A DNA stretch of 64,000 bases from Mercurialis annua (taxonomy: Eukaryota > Streptophyta > Magnoliopsida > Malpighiales > Euphorbiaceae), in contig NC_065573.1 of the NCBI RefSeq assembly GCF_937616625.2, positions 18,367,001 to 18,431,000 on the forward strand, given 5' to 3'. Positions 1-10,741 of the stretch are shown in pieces. Numbering within the stretch: the stretch's first letter is position 1; every line of letters begins with the position of its first letter. The notes below the pieces were generated by a model. The model did no database searches and was not told the origin of the DNA. It saw only the letters and a list, made by a program, of their open reading frames with translations. The position numbers and the translations under genes were made by a program.

Positions 1-803
1 GCTCTTAGTTGGAACATGCTACCTAATGGGCATCATTAGGACTGCGTGCGCACCGGTAAAGATCTGGAAAAGGTAATTATGATAATGTGGTAACTCGGTG
101 TGAGCATAGCTCTCGGGACCAGGTAGAGTAACTCGGTGTAGCTCAGCTCTCGGACTCTGATATAAGTGTGGTCAGTGGTAACTCGGTGTAGCTCAGCTCT
201 CGGGACCAGACCTATTGGATTATGTTTATTATTTAGAATTGTGGATTAGGGTTCCAACTATTATCTATAATATCGTTATTAAATGTTTTAAACGTTTTAA
301 AGGTTTTCCACTTAATAAATGTAAATAGTGGTATGAACTCATCTCAGTATATCTGACCCCGTTGTTTTCCCAATTTTTCCCAGGGTTATGATCTGAGAGA
401 GTCTGGTGATCTCCGCATTTACTTTTCCTCGGAGGTTCCATTTATTTTGATAAACTGTCAAACTATTTTATTCTTAGACCGCAGTAGTTGACTAGACGTC
501 TTTATTATTATTACAGTTGTTTGTCGGATTGGTCTGACTAGTTATATTGCTCTGGCATGTTATGTAGTTATTTCGGATTATTTATGTTATGCCTTTTTTT
601 AGACTCAGAATTGGATAAGCATGTTATATTATCTGTTAAATATTATATCTGCTAGATTTAGGCTGAAGTCTCGGTTGCCCCCGAGCATTGGTTTTCTGCA
701 GGTTTATGTGTTTATGTGTTAAATGATAGGCTAGCTACGGGTTTCGGTACTACATTACCCATACCCTAGCGCCGGTCGCGATTCATGAAAATGGGTCGTG
801 ACA
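1..803 (+). repeat. 5' LTR of gypsy element A1 (3' part only; window edge cuts it)
   Basis: This stretch matches 8328-9131 of the 3' LTR almost base for base. I count about three differences: two substitutions and one single-base indel. It ends in GGGTCGTGACA, directly before a tRNA primer site, as an LTR must. It holds three AACTCGGTG...CTCGG(G)AC(C) cassettes (91-120, 129-155, 179-207), the conserved block around CTGACCCCGTTG, and the U5 hairpin CTCGG-ttgccc-CCGAG near 672-687. The U3 part with the promoter lies left of the window. The very low divergence between the two LTRs means a recent insertion. Confidence 0.95.
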
Positions 804-1147
804 AACTTGGTATCAGAGCTTTGGTTTCAAACCAAGGCCAATTGCTTGCTATGTGTTTACTCTGTTAAGTATTGTTGTGTCTTAGGAACTACTGCGGATA
901 TAGGTTTCTGTCATGTCTTTTAAAACGTCATCTTTTGATTTTTAAAATATTCTGCCTACACCAATAGGATTGCGTCGAGTCAGTCATTATATGTTGATTT
1001 GATGCTGTTAAACGTTAATTTTATTTCACTTGGGTGAATATAGTATTGCTGTTGATTTCTTGGGAGATCCTATATGTTGCTTGTTTTGTTCATACTTGGG
1101 TATGAAATATCTGTGTATTTAAATTGTTCTTGTTCAATCCTTAGGAT
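804..1147 (+). other. Untranslated leader of A1
   Basis: This is the non-coding stretch of 344 bases between the 5' LTR and the gag start. It begins with the primer site. Similar leader sequence recurs in reverse orientation next to element C (about 10390-10741), next to E4 (41671-41711), and in diverged form in element G (22240-22571), which supports it as a conserved leader. I see no ORF of note in it. Confidence 0.8.
808..820 (+). other. Primer binding site (initiator Met tRNA) of A1
   Basis: TGGTATCAGAGCT follows the LTR end after four bases. It is complementary to the 3' end of plant initiator methionine tRNA, the usual primer of gypsy elements. Minus-strand DNA synthesis would start here. 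Confidence 0.92.
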
Positions 1148-4100
1148 ATGAACAACGCTATTCGTACTCGTGCTCGTGCTGCGGCAGAGCAAGAAGCTGT
1201 GGCTGATGATGCGATTTCCATGGAAGTCGATCAGAACGTACCACCAGTTCAGGCTAATGCTGGACGTGGTCGAGGTGGAGGTGCTAGCAGAGGTAGAGGT
1301 GCTGGTAGAGGCAGAGGAGCTGGTGCTGGTAGAGGTGGAGCTAGAGGACGTGGTGCAGCAGGTGTTCAGGCACCGAATGTGCAGCAGGCACCAGAGGTGC
1401 AACAAGCACCAAACATGCAAGCGTTCGACTTCACTACTTTCTTAGCTGGGATTGTCGAGATGCAGAACAACCAGGCTCTTCTGCAGAATCAGTGTACTGT
1501 ACTGGGTCAGCTAGCGCAGCAACAACAACCTCAGGTTGGTGCTGTAGCTGGTATTGGTGGACTTGCTGGTGTCGGTCACATTCCAACAGACAGAGAGTTG
1601 GTGATGATCTACTTGAAGTTGAATCCGACTTATTATAGTACTGGGGATGCTCTTGACTTTTTGGAGGAATTTGAGTACAACAGTCAGAGGATTCAAGCTT
1701 CTGATCGTCAATCAGTGATGCTTGTGGATATGTCGCTGAAGGGTCCAGCTAAGGATTGGTATCGCGATAACATCAGGCCAGTTATGGATACCTTGTCTTG
1801 GGCTGATTTTGTGATCAGGTTCAGAGGTTACTATCTACCCTTCTCTGTTACTGAGAGTTTCAGAGAAAAGCTGCTCACTTTGAAGAAGGGGGATAGATCG
1901 GTGACAGACTACACTACTGAGTTTGTACGTTTGGGGCGGTTTGCTACAGATCTACAGGGTGATCAAGAGCGAGTGAACGACCGTTATATTAGGGGTTTAG
2001 GCTCGGAGTTTCTCCCTCTGCTGATAGGGACAAACATGGAGTTTGCCCGGTTAGTGGATAGTGCGCGACGGATGGAGAATTCGATGGTTCAGTTTGGGAC
2101 GATCTCTGACCCTTTCCAGAATCAAAAGGGGAAGAGTGATCTTCCTAGTGGGGGGCAGCAGGCCCCAGTGCAGCATAGTAGTGGGAATTACTACAGTGGC
2201 TCTTCTCAGGCCAACAGGGGGAGTCGACGGACTCACAACAAAGGGAGGCATAGTGCCAGGAGTGCTCCGTACAGTTCCAGTAGCGGTGGGAGCAACCGTG
2301 GTTCAGGACGCGGGTACAGTGGTGGATCGAACATTCCGTTCTGCCAGAATTGCAGACGTAGGCATTATGGTCAGTGCCAGTTAGCTCCTGGAGGTTGTTT
2401 CACTTGTGGCCAGCCGGGTCATTTCTCCAGGGAGTGTCCGACATCTGGACAGCAGACGTCTAACTCCAGTGTGGCGCAGTCGTCTTATCAGCAGCAGAGA
2501 CCTGCGTTTACACAGTCTGTAGGGTACTCTCAACCTGCAGCATCTTTTGGTGGCCAGCGGGGCCGTGGTTCTGGTGGCAGAGGTTTTGGTGGCCGTGGTA
2601 ACGGCGGTAGAGGTTCCAACGGTTATGGTACTGGACAGAGTTCGTAACAGCAGCCGCAGGGTCAGGCCAGAGTGTTCGCACTTACTCCTCAGGATGCGCG
2701 TGCATCAAATGCTGTGGTGCAAGGTACCATTCCGATTTCTTTTATAGATGCTTTAGTGTTATTTGATGCGGGTGCAACCCATTCGTTTGTATCTACATGT
2801 TTTGCTGGGAAATTGGGTATGGCACCATCTGTTTTGAGTGAACCTTTAGCTGTGTCTACACCTATGTCTGAAGGTGTAGTAGTGGACGTTGTTTATCCTT
2901 CTTGTCCAGTGATTATTCAGGGTAGAGAATTATGTGCTGATTTGATTGTACTTGACGTTCTTTCTTTTGATGTTATCTTGGGGATGGACTGGTTGTCACG
3001 CCATTATGCTTCTATTGACTGTCGAGGGAAGTCAGTCGAGTTCAGGATTCCAGGTGATCTACCTTTTTCCTTTCAGGGAGAAAAGGCAGAGACACCTAAG
3101 AATCTGATTTTTGCCATCAAGGCGAAGCGGATGTTAGGCAAGGGTTGCCAGGGTTTTCTTGCTGTGGTTCGTGATTTGGAGACTAGTAGTGGTGATATGC
3201 ATAGTGTTCCGATAGTGAATGAGTTCACTGATGTGTTTCCAGAGGAATTGCCTGGATTACCACCTGATCGTGATATTGAGTTTTGCATTGATGTGGTTTC
3301 TGGTACAGCTCCGATTTCGATACCGCCGTATCGGATGGCTCCTGCAGAGCTGAAGGAGTTGAAGGACCAGTTACAAGAGTTGTTGGATAGCGGGTTCATC
3401 AGACCGAGTACTTCTCCGTGGGGTGCTCCAGTTCTGTTTGTAAAGAAGAAAGACGGTTCCTTTCGACTGTGTATCGACTATAGACAGTTGAACAAGGCTA
3501 CTGTCAAGAACAGATATCCTCTTCCTCGCATCGATGATCTGTTTGACCAGTTGCAGGGTGCGAAGTGTTTTTCCAAGATTGATTTGAGGTCTGGGTATCA
3601 TCAGCTTCGGATCCGTGATGCAGATGTGCCTAAGACTGCTTTTCGGACTCGATATGGACATTTTGAGTTTCTGGTTATGTCCTATGGTCTGACGAACGCA
3701 CCAGCAGCGTTTATGGATATGATGAACAGAGTGTTCAAGCCGTTTTTGGATCAATTTGTTATCGTCTTCATTGATGACATATTGATCTATTCTCGGAGTG
3801 AGGAGGAGCATGCTTATCATTTGAGGACTATACTACAGACGTTGCGTGAGCATCAGTTGTATGCTAAGTTCTCAAAATGTGAGTTCTGGTTGGATCAGGT
3901 TACCTTTCTAGGACACGTGGTGTCGAAAGATGGGATCAAGGTTGATCCGAAGAAGATTGAGGCGGTCATGGATTGGCAAAGGCCAAGGTCAGTTACCGAG
4001 ATCAGAAGTTTTCTGGGTTTAGCTGGCTACTATCGTCGGTTCGTGCAAGATTTCTCCAGAATATCTGCACCTTTGACTAAACTGACACAGAAGGGTGTCA

Positions 4101-6112
4101 AGTTTGAGTGGACTGACAAGTGCGAGGCAAGCTTTGAGAAGCTCAAGGAGATTTTGACTACAGCTCCGGTTTTGGCATTGCCTTCTGGCATTGATGGTTT
4201 CACAGTGTATTGTGATGCGTCTCGGATTGGTTTGGGTTGCGTTCTGATGCAACATGGACAGGTGATTGCCTATGCTTCCAGACAGTTGAAGAAGCATGAG
4301 GTGAATTACCCTACTCATGATTTAGAGTTGGCAGCTGTGGTTTTTGCGCTGAAAATCTGGAGACATTATTTGTATGGTGCTACTTGTGAGATTTTCACTG
4401 ATCATAAGAGTCTGAAATATATCTTTGATCAGAGAGAGTTGAACTTGAGACAGAGGAGGTGGTTAGAGTTGCTGAAAGACTACGACTGTACTATTTAGTT
4501 CCATCCTGGTAAGGCTAATGTGGTAGCCGATGCGTTGAGTCGCAAGTCTTCGGGCAGCTTGGCTCATATTTCTGAGATTGGGCGTAGACCCATGGTTAGA
4601 GAGTGGCACAGTTTGATAGCTTCGGGCTATGGTTTGCAAATTTCTCAGGCTGGTTGTTTGTTAGCACAGTTGCAAGTGCAACCTGTTTTGATTGATCGGA
4701 TCAAAGCTGTACAAGCTGAGGATCCACAGTTGAAGCGGATCATTGAGGAGGTTCAGCAGGACAGTAATTCTGAGTTTACTTTTGTGGATGGAGTTCTGAG
4801 ACATGGTTCGAGATTGTGTGTTCCGGATTCAGATGGTTTGAGAGACCAGATTCTGGAAGAAGCGCACAAGTCTGCTTATAGTGCTCATCCGAGTTCTACT
4901 AAGATGTACCATGATCTAAAGGGTACCTATTTGTGGAGCGGGATGAAGAAGGATGTCGCTGAGTATGTTTCTAAGTGTCTGACGTGCCAGCAGGTGAAGC
5001 TGGAGCATCAGAGACCTTTTGGTTATTTGCAACCACTACCTATTCCAGAGTGGAAGTGGGAGCGGATTGCTATGGATTTTGTGGTTGGTTTACCACGTAC
5101 TCGACAGGGGTACGATTCCATCTGGGTTATAGTTGACCGTATGACCAAGTCAGCTCATTTCCTTCCGATTAAGGTTTCGTATACCGCTTCGAGGTTGGCT
5201 CAGTTGTACATCGACAGGATTGTCAGTCTGCATGGTGTACCGGTTTCTATTGTTTCAGACAGAGGTTCTGTGTTTACTTCGAGGTTCTGGAAAGCGTTAC
5301 AGGAATCCTTGGGTTCTCGATTGGATTTCAGTACAGCTTTTCATCATCAGACTGACGGTCAGTCTGAGAGGACTATTCAGACGTTGGAGGATATGCTCAG
5401 GATGTGTGTTCTCGATTTTCAGGGTAGCTGGGATACTCATTTGCCGTTGATTGAGTTTTCTTATAACAACAGTTACCACGCGAGTATTGAGATGGCGCCG
5501 TATGAGGCTTTGTACGGGCGCAAGTGTAGATCTCCTATCTGTTGGGAGGAGGTCGGAGAGCGTAAACTCTCGGGAGCGGAGATTATTCAGATTACCTCAG
5601 AGAAGGTACCGTTGATTAAGCGGAGGTTAGAGACTGCTTTTAGTCGGCATAAGAGTTATGCTGATCCGAAGAGGAAAGACATTGAGTTCCAGGTTGGTGA
5701 TTTCGTATTTCTTCGGGTTTCGCCTATGAAAGGCGTGGTTCGTTTTGGTGTCAAGGGAAAGTTGGCACCGAGGTATATTGGTCCTTATGAGATTTCGGAG
5801 AGGATTGGAGCTGTGGCTTATCGTCTGGTTCTACCGCCAGACATGTCGTTAGTACATCCTGTGTTTCACGTTTCTATGTTGAGAAAGTGCATTTCTGATC
5901 CTTCGCACGTGATTGTGCCTCAGAGTGTTGAGATTGACCAGGAGCTGTCCTATGAGGAACAGCCAGTTGAGATTGTTGATACGCAGGTGCGTAAATTGCA
6001 GAACAAGGAGATTCTGATGGTCAAAGTTCTCTAGCGCAATCATTCTGTAGAGGAGTGTACTTGGGAGACCGAGTCGGATATGCGGAATCGCTATCCTTTT
6101 CTTTTTCCGTGA
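1148..6112 (+). pseudogene. gag-pol: gag-pol polyprotein of Tekay-like chromovirus A1, three premature stops
   Basis: The reading frame of 1655 codons runs from ATG 1148 to TGA 6110-6112. In order it encodes a gag with RG-rich repeats near codons 38-75, a Retrotrans_gag region (about 150-280), a CCHC zinc knuckle (Cys417, Cys420, His425, Cys430) and an RGG-rich linker. Then come an aspartic protease (Asp540 in DAGATHSF), reverse transcriptase (FIDD at 876-877), RNase H, and integrase with D1310, D1371 and E1407 (D,D-35-E). A chromodomain-like tail closes the protein. The frame is uninterrupted by frameshifts but is broken by TAA 2645-2647, TAG 4496-4498 and TAG 6032-6034. Compared with element F these replace CAA, CAG and TGG, so all are C-to-T type transitions. 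Gag alone could be made as a 499-residue protein; full pol could not. The family normally makes one polyprotein cut by its own protease. Confidence 0.95.
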
Positions 6113-6195
6113 GGTACGATATCTTGATTTTCGGTGACTTTTATGACTTCTACTTGTGTTACGTGTTGTTCTGGTGGTAGTTGCTTATCGTGTTA

Positions 6196-6229
6196 AATTC
6201 GAGGACGAATTTGTAATAGTTGGGGAGAA
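6196..6229 (+). other. Polypurine tract and upstream hairpin of A1
   Basis: The purine run GGGGAGAA (6222-6229) touches the start of the 3' LTR and would prime plus-strand DNA synthesis. Just before it lies the inverted repeat AAATTCG-agga-CGAATTT (about 6195-6212). The same pair of motifs is found, reversed, beside the LTRs at 59549 and 44637; at 33290 the purine tract is kept but the inverted repeat is altered. Confidence 0.88.
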
Positions 6230-6340
6230 TGTAATAACCCGTAATTTTTTTCTATGAATTTCCGGTAGTTTTCTGGTCGTTTTCGGTTTTGTGGTTCGAT
6301 TCGTGGCTGGTTAGAATTTGAGGGTACTTTGGTTTGGCTT

Positions 6341-6446
6341 GTGGTTCAACCAAAAGGGTTGAACCACACATTTTGAATTAGGTCTCAAAAGAGACCTGAT
6401 TTATTGTTGTGTCTCGTACGAGACCAACAGGTCTCGTACGAAACCT
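6341..6446 (+). promoter_or_regulatory. U3 hairpin and TCTCGTACGAGA palindrome array of A1
   Basis: An 11-base inverted repeat with a 5-base loop is followed by the palindromes AGGTCTCaaaaGAGACCT and GTCTCGTACGAGAC and by a one-base-off copy of the latter. The array ends about 70 bases before the TATTTATA box, the place of U3 enhancers. Its function is inferred only. The same place in other copies carries different palindromes. Confidence 0.6.
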
Positions 6447-8417
6447 ATGTAATTTAGGCCTGGTTTTGGCTCACGCGTACATCTCCTATTCTATCACGTT
6501 TCTAACCGATTTAACTCCTATTTATACGTCTAATTCCTTCCCTACTTAATCACATAACCCTAGCCGTCAATTGTGCTCACATATTTTCTAAATTTCTTTC
6601 ATTTTCAACCTCCTACATCTGCTTCTATATTCGGTAAGTTGAGTTCTTAGTGTTTCAGTTTTGCTTATAAACGAAGGTTCCGTAATTTGATTCGTTCTTC
6701 TTCGTTTTAACGTGTATTTCAGTTTCGTTTCCTCCCAGTGAGAGTAGACTCGATTCTCTACGATACCCAATCTTGATCTCGCAAAAAGGTACGTAAATAA
6801 GCTCGTTTCAATCGCCGTACGGTTTGCCGTTGTGAGTTGTTTATACTGCTTCTGGATTTCATATTACTGCCATCTTCCCTTGTTCGTATTGCTGCTATCC
6901 TTGGTTATATTTGATGTCGTTTATATGTTGTTAACATGAGTCTTGTGGGTTTGGATATACTCTTGTTGTTGTGTCGTTGCGGGCTCGCCGGTGTTCATGG
7001 GATGTTTGCCGTGGATTCCTCATTAAGCTTTTCTAGTTGTTGTTTAAGTTAAGCTATGATTGTTTGAGTAATATGATTAAACACAAGCTTGGTTTGGAGG
7101 ATTTGTTTACTGGTTTGTTTAAGAGATGGTTAATAAATTGATGAAGTTTGATGTTATGGTTCTTGGCTCTGCTCGTGAGTTTCATATTTATATGTTGGAG
7201 TTGTTGTGTAAAGAAGACGATGACATGTCCAACTTATAGTGGCTGCTTGAAATTGTCATGGTTAAGTGTTCTTTTTAATCATTGAATTATTGTTGATTCC
7301 AATTTATTGGAGGGAACATGTTTGATTGGATATGGAGAATGGTCAAATGACTCCTATGATCATCCACTTATTTTGCCTAAATCAATTAAATCCCTTAAGT
7401 TAAACTTTACCTATTATCATTGTTTTAAAAAATAGTTTTTGTATTTCATTTTGATTTATAATTAATATATTATAATCGACAGTTATTTTATTATTTAAAT
7501 TACTATAATTACTCGGGTAATTATATTTATTTTCGAATACCAATTTGGCATGAAAATTGACTAAATTACAATTTAGTCCTTGAACAATTTTATATAATTT
7601 ATTTAAGTAAGTTTTTGGTTAGTAACTTTATATTATTTTTTTTATTATAAACAAAAGTAATTAATTTAATTTCGAATATCAAATTGGCTAAAGTACAGTT
7701 TAGTCCCTAAACTTTTATGAACTTAGAATGGTTAAATTTTGATTGTAACTCGGGTTACTTGAAATTGAAGTTATTGTGTTCTGACTTTTAAAATAGTTAT
7801 TATTTTATCGAATTATTTTATAAATATAAACTCGGGTTTATATTTGATCAACGTGTTGAGTCGGGTTAGATTTGGATCACCCGACAAGTGGGGTTAGCTT
7901 GGTAGTTATTGGTAACTCGGCTAACCCACTATTTGGAAATTAATTATTATTTAAAGATTATTAAATAATATTTATAAATTGGATTTTAAGCGAGAACTCA
8001 ATAGACTTATATTAATTGGACTTTATTACCTTTTGGGTAATTTTGTGTTGCTTTGGATTATTTAATTCTGACGTGTTATTTGTGCTAGTCCTATGTGGTG
8101 TCTAGTACTCTCTAGAGTTAGGGTCTGTTTTAATAATTATTTTATTTGTCTAGACCCGTCTATTGTTCGTGCTCCAGAGGCGAATCAGGATTAGTTGCTT
8201 GCCGGTATTCACGTGGACTAGCAAGCAGTGAGTTTGTACTTACTATTTACCGCTTTATTAAGTAAATTGTTATTTTAATATTAAATATATATACTGTACG
8301 TATATTTCGAACTGTTTTTATATTATGGCTCTTAGTTGGAACATGCTACCTAATGGGCATCATTAGGACTGCGTGCGCACCGGTAAAGATCTGGAAAAGG
8401 TAATTATGGTAATGTGG

Positions 8418-8537
8418 TAACTCGGTGTGAGCATAGCTCTCGGGACCAGGTAGAGTAACTCGGTGTAGCTCAGCTCTCGGGACTCTGATATAAGTGTGGT
8501 CAGTGGTAACTCGGTGTAGCTCAGCTCTCGGGACCAG
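8418..8537 (+). repeat. Triple AACTCGGTG/CTCGGGACC cassette in the A1 3' LTR
   Basis: Three units, each opening with TAACTCGGTG and closing with CTCTCGGGAC, are spaced by 10-25 bases. Each contains the palindromic core AGCTCAGCT or a near variant. They lie between the GTGCGCACCGGTA motif and the conserved CTGACCCCGTTG block, so probably within the transcribed R/U5 part. The same three-unit arrangement recurs in all A-type LTRs in the window except that at 30439-33289. Confidence 0.7.
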
Positions 8538-9131
8538 ACCTATTGGATTATGTTTATTATTTAGAATTGTGGATTAGGGTTCCAACTATTATCTATAATA
8601 TCGTTATTAAATGTTTTAAACATTTTAAAGGTTTTCCACTTAATAAATGTAAATAGTGGTATGAACTCATCTCAGTATATCTGACCCCGTTGTTTTCCCA
8701 ATTTTTCCCAGGGTTATGATCTGAGAGAGTCTGGTGATCTCCGCATTTACTTTTCCTCGGAGGTTCCATTTATTTTGATAAACTGTCAAACTATTTTATT
8801 CTTAGACCGCAGTAGTTGACTAGACGTCTTTATTATTATTACAGTTGTTTGTCGGATTGGTCTGACTAGTTATATTGCTCTGGCATGTTATGTAGTTATT
8901 TCGGATTATTTATGTTATGCCTTTTTTTAGACTCAGAATTGGATAAGCATGTTATATTATCTGTTAAATATTATATCTGCTAGATTTAGGCTGAAGTCTC
9001 GGTTGCCCCCGAGCATTGGTTTTCTGCAGGTTTATGTGTTTATGTGTTAAATGATAGGCTAGCTACGGGTTTCGGTACTACATTACCCATACCCTAGCGC
9101 CGGTCGCGATTCATGAAAATGGGTCGTGACA

Positions 9132-10741
9132 ATATCGAAACCCAAAGATTTCGATCCAACAACAATATAGCAAACCCAGCTTATCCCCAATTGGTACTAT
9201 ATCAAAACAGGGTTTGCACAAAAGTTCGACTCACAATCAAACCAAAAATCAGGTAATTACCATAACCGCATGAAATAAATCATCCCGCGTGCTACTTCGC
9301 ATGAATAGATGAAACAAAACAATAAACTTAGTCCAACAGGTAAGCAAATTGTACAACGAAAATTAAAACAAAAATATTACAATTTTTACAACCCATAAAT
9401 CACGTAAGCATCCCATTGAACAAAAATGACCCAAATATACTTTGAGACAAAATCAGGACATGCCACAACCAGCTTGAATTTTCGTATCAAAATTATCTTA
9501 TAACTATATCATCTTTTAAGAATGCGCTTTAAATTCATTTTGAAATTTAAAATTCAAATACGAAAACTTCCAAATTTTGTTGAGCCACCACGGTTAAAAG
9601 AAAATCACTTTCTGTAAAAGTCTCTTCTTATTGATCAATTGTTTTAAAACGGATACCCAAGTATCTCAAACCATAAAATCATCGAGCTAGCCGAGTTATT
9701 ACAACTATCAAGCTCAACTCCTAAATTTGGGTGACCCAAGTCGAACCCAAAACAACCGTTAATAAAACGTATTCAAAATATTTGTATATCCGGAAAAATA
9801 TTTTAATAAAATTTCATCCTTTGAAATTTGAGAGCTCAACTTAATCCAACCGCTAAACGGTAATTTAAAACTCAAGTGAGAAATCTTTGATTTAAAACAT
9901 TTGTTCTGTAAATTCCAAAAATTTAAAATGCTGACACACTACATCATGATAAAATAACTTCAATGTTAAATTCTTAAAATAATGGCTCATCTCATAAAAT
10001 ATGATTTTAAAATCATCGCTTGTTAACACCAAGCCAAACTTAATATTTCCAAAATACAAAAAAAAAAATTTACTGGTAACTCAACCAAAAATCAAACTTT
10101 TTTAGAATTTAAAACCAAACTTCTCTTATGATTCATTGTCGAAGCACAAATCAGAATAAACAAATATTCTCAATGAAAATGTTAAAACAACATGTGGTCA
10201 AACAATGTATGACCACCAAAACACGTTTTAAAATTTAACCCAAAATTTAGGTTAACGCCTAAATGTATCCTCATAGGTACTAACGTATATAGCACCCAAC
10301 AATTACGACCAAATCCAATTTGTACTAACATATAATTCATCGTTATTTAAAACCATTAATGGCATAAAGCCAAAGTTTTTCAAACAACATCATACCCAAG
10401 TATGAATTTAGAAAACATTATCAACAATAGATTGCCCGAGAAATCAGAAGCAATTAAAATTTACCCAAGTGAAATAACCTCAACACGATGAAACACATCA
10501 AGTAACATCCAAGTGAAATATATTGTCAATCATAGCACCAATACTAAATAGAGACTGACAGACATCACCTATAGGATGTAGGCTGAAAGTTTGAAAACAA
10601 AAGATGACGTTTTAAAAGACAAGACATGAATCCTAATTCCGCAGTAGTTCCTATGACACGACATCAACTTATCATGCCAAACTGATAAACACATAACATG
10701 CATAAGGCCTTGGTTTGAAACCAAAGCTCTGATACCAAGTT
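9132..10741 (-). mobile_element. Internal region of minus-strand element C, no gag or pol seen
   Basis: Next to the C LTR is a reversed primer site (10725-10737, AGCTCTGATACCA) and a reversed leader similar to that of A1 down to about 10390. The remaining 1.26 kb has no coding sequence like gag or pol and no long ORF. It includes a stretch (about 9681-9750) resembling a U3 segment of the LTRs (CTAGCCGAGTTATTA and GGTGACCCAAGTC). A1 is inserted at its left edge, so the rest of C lies left of the window. It may be a large non-autonomous (LARD-like) derivative or simply a decayed copy. Confidence 0.6.
10725..10737 (-). other. Primer binding site of element C
   Basis: The complement reads TGGTATCAGAGCT, identical to the A1 primer site, four bases from the LTR end on the minus strand. 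It fixes the strand of C and shows that the LTR to its right is the 5' LTR. Confidence 0.88.

Larger units (their letters stand above)
6230..9131 (+). repeat. 3' LTR of A1, complete, 2902 bp
   Basis: It starts TGTAATAACCCG directly after the polypurine tract and ends GGGTCGTGACA. In U3 it has a hairpin GTGGTTCAACC-aaaag-GGTTGAACCAC (6341-6367), a palindrome TCTCAAAAGAGA, two TCTCGTACGA-type palindromes (to about 6446), and a TATTTATA box (6519-6526). The R/U5 part repeats the 5' LTR. The next bases, ATATC, would be the right-hand target duplication; the left one lies outside the window. Confidence 0.95.

Noticed and set aside
91..207. CRISPR-like spaced repeats (AACTCGGTG units)
   Set aside because: Only three units, variable in length, located in an LTR of a plant element and present in every LTR copy. 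Not CRISPR.
807..835. Possible tRNA gene fragment
   Set aside because: Only the bases complementary to the 3' end of initiator Met tRNA are present, as expected for a primer binding site.
1070..1420. 116-codon Ser/Thr-rich ORF antisense to gag
   Set aside because: It is the shadow of the RG-rich gag repeat read on the opposite strand. The STST pattern comes from the GGTAGAGGT repeats.
3371..3820. Open antisense frames inside pol
   Set aside because: They recur in all copies only because the sense frame is conserved; no start context or codon signature of their own.
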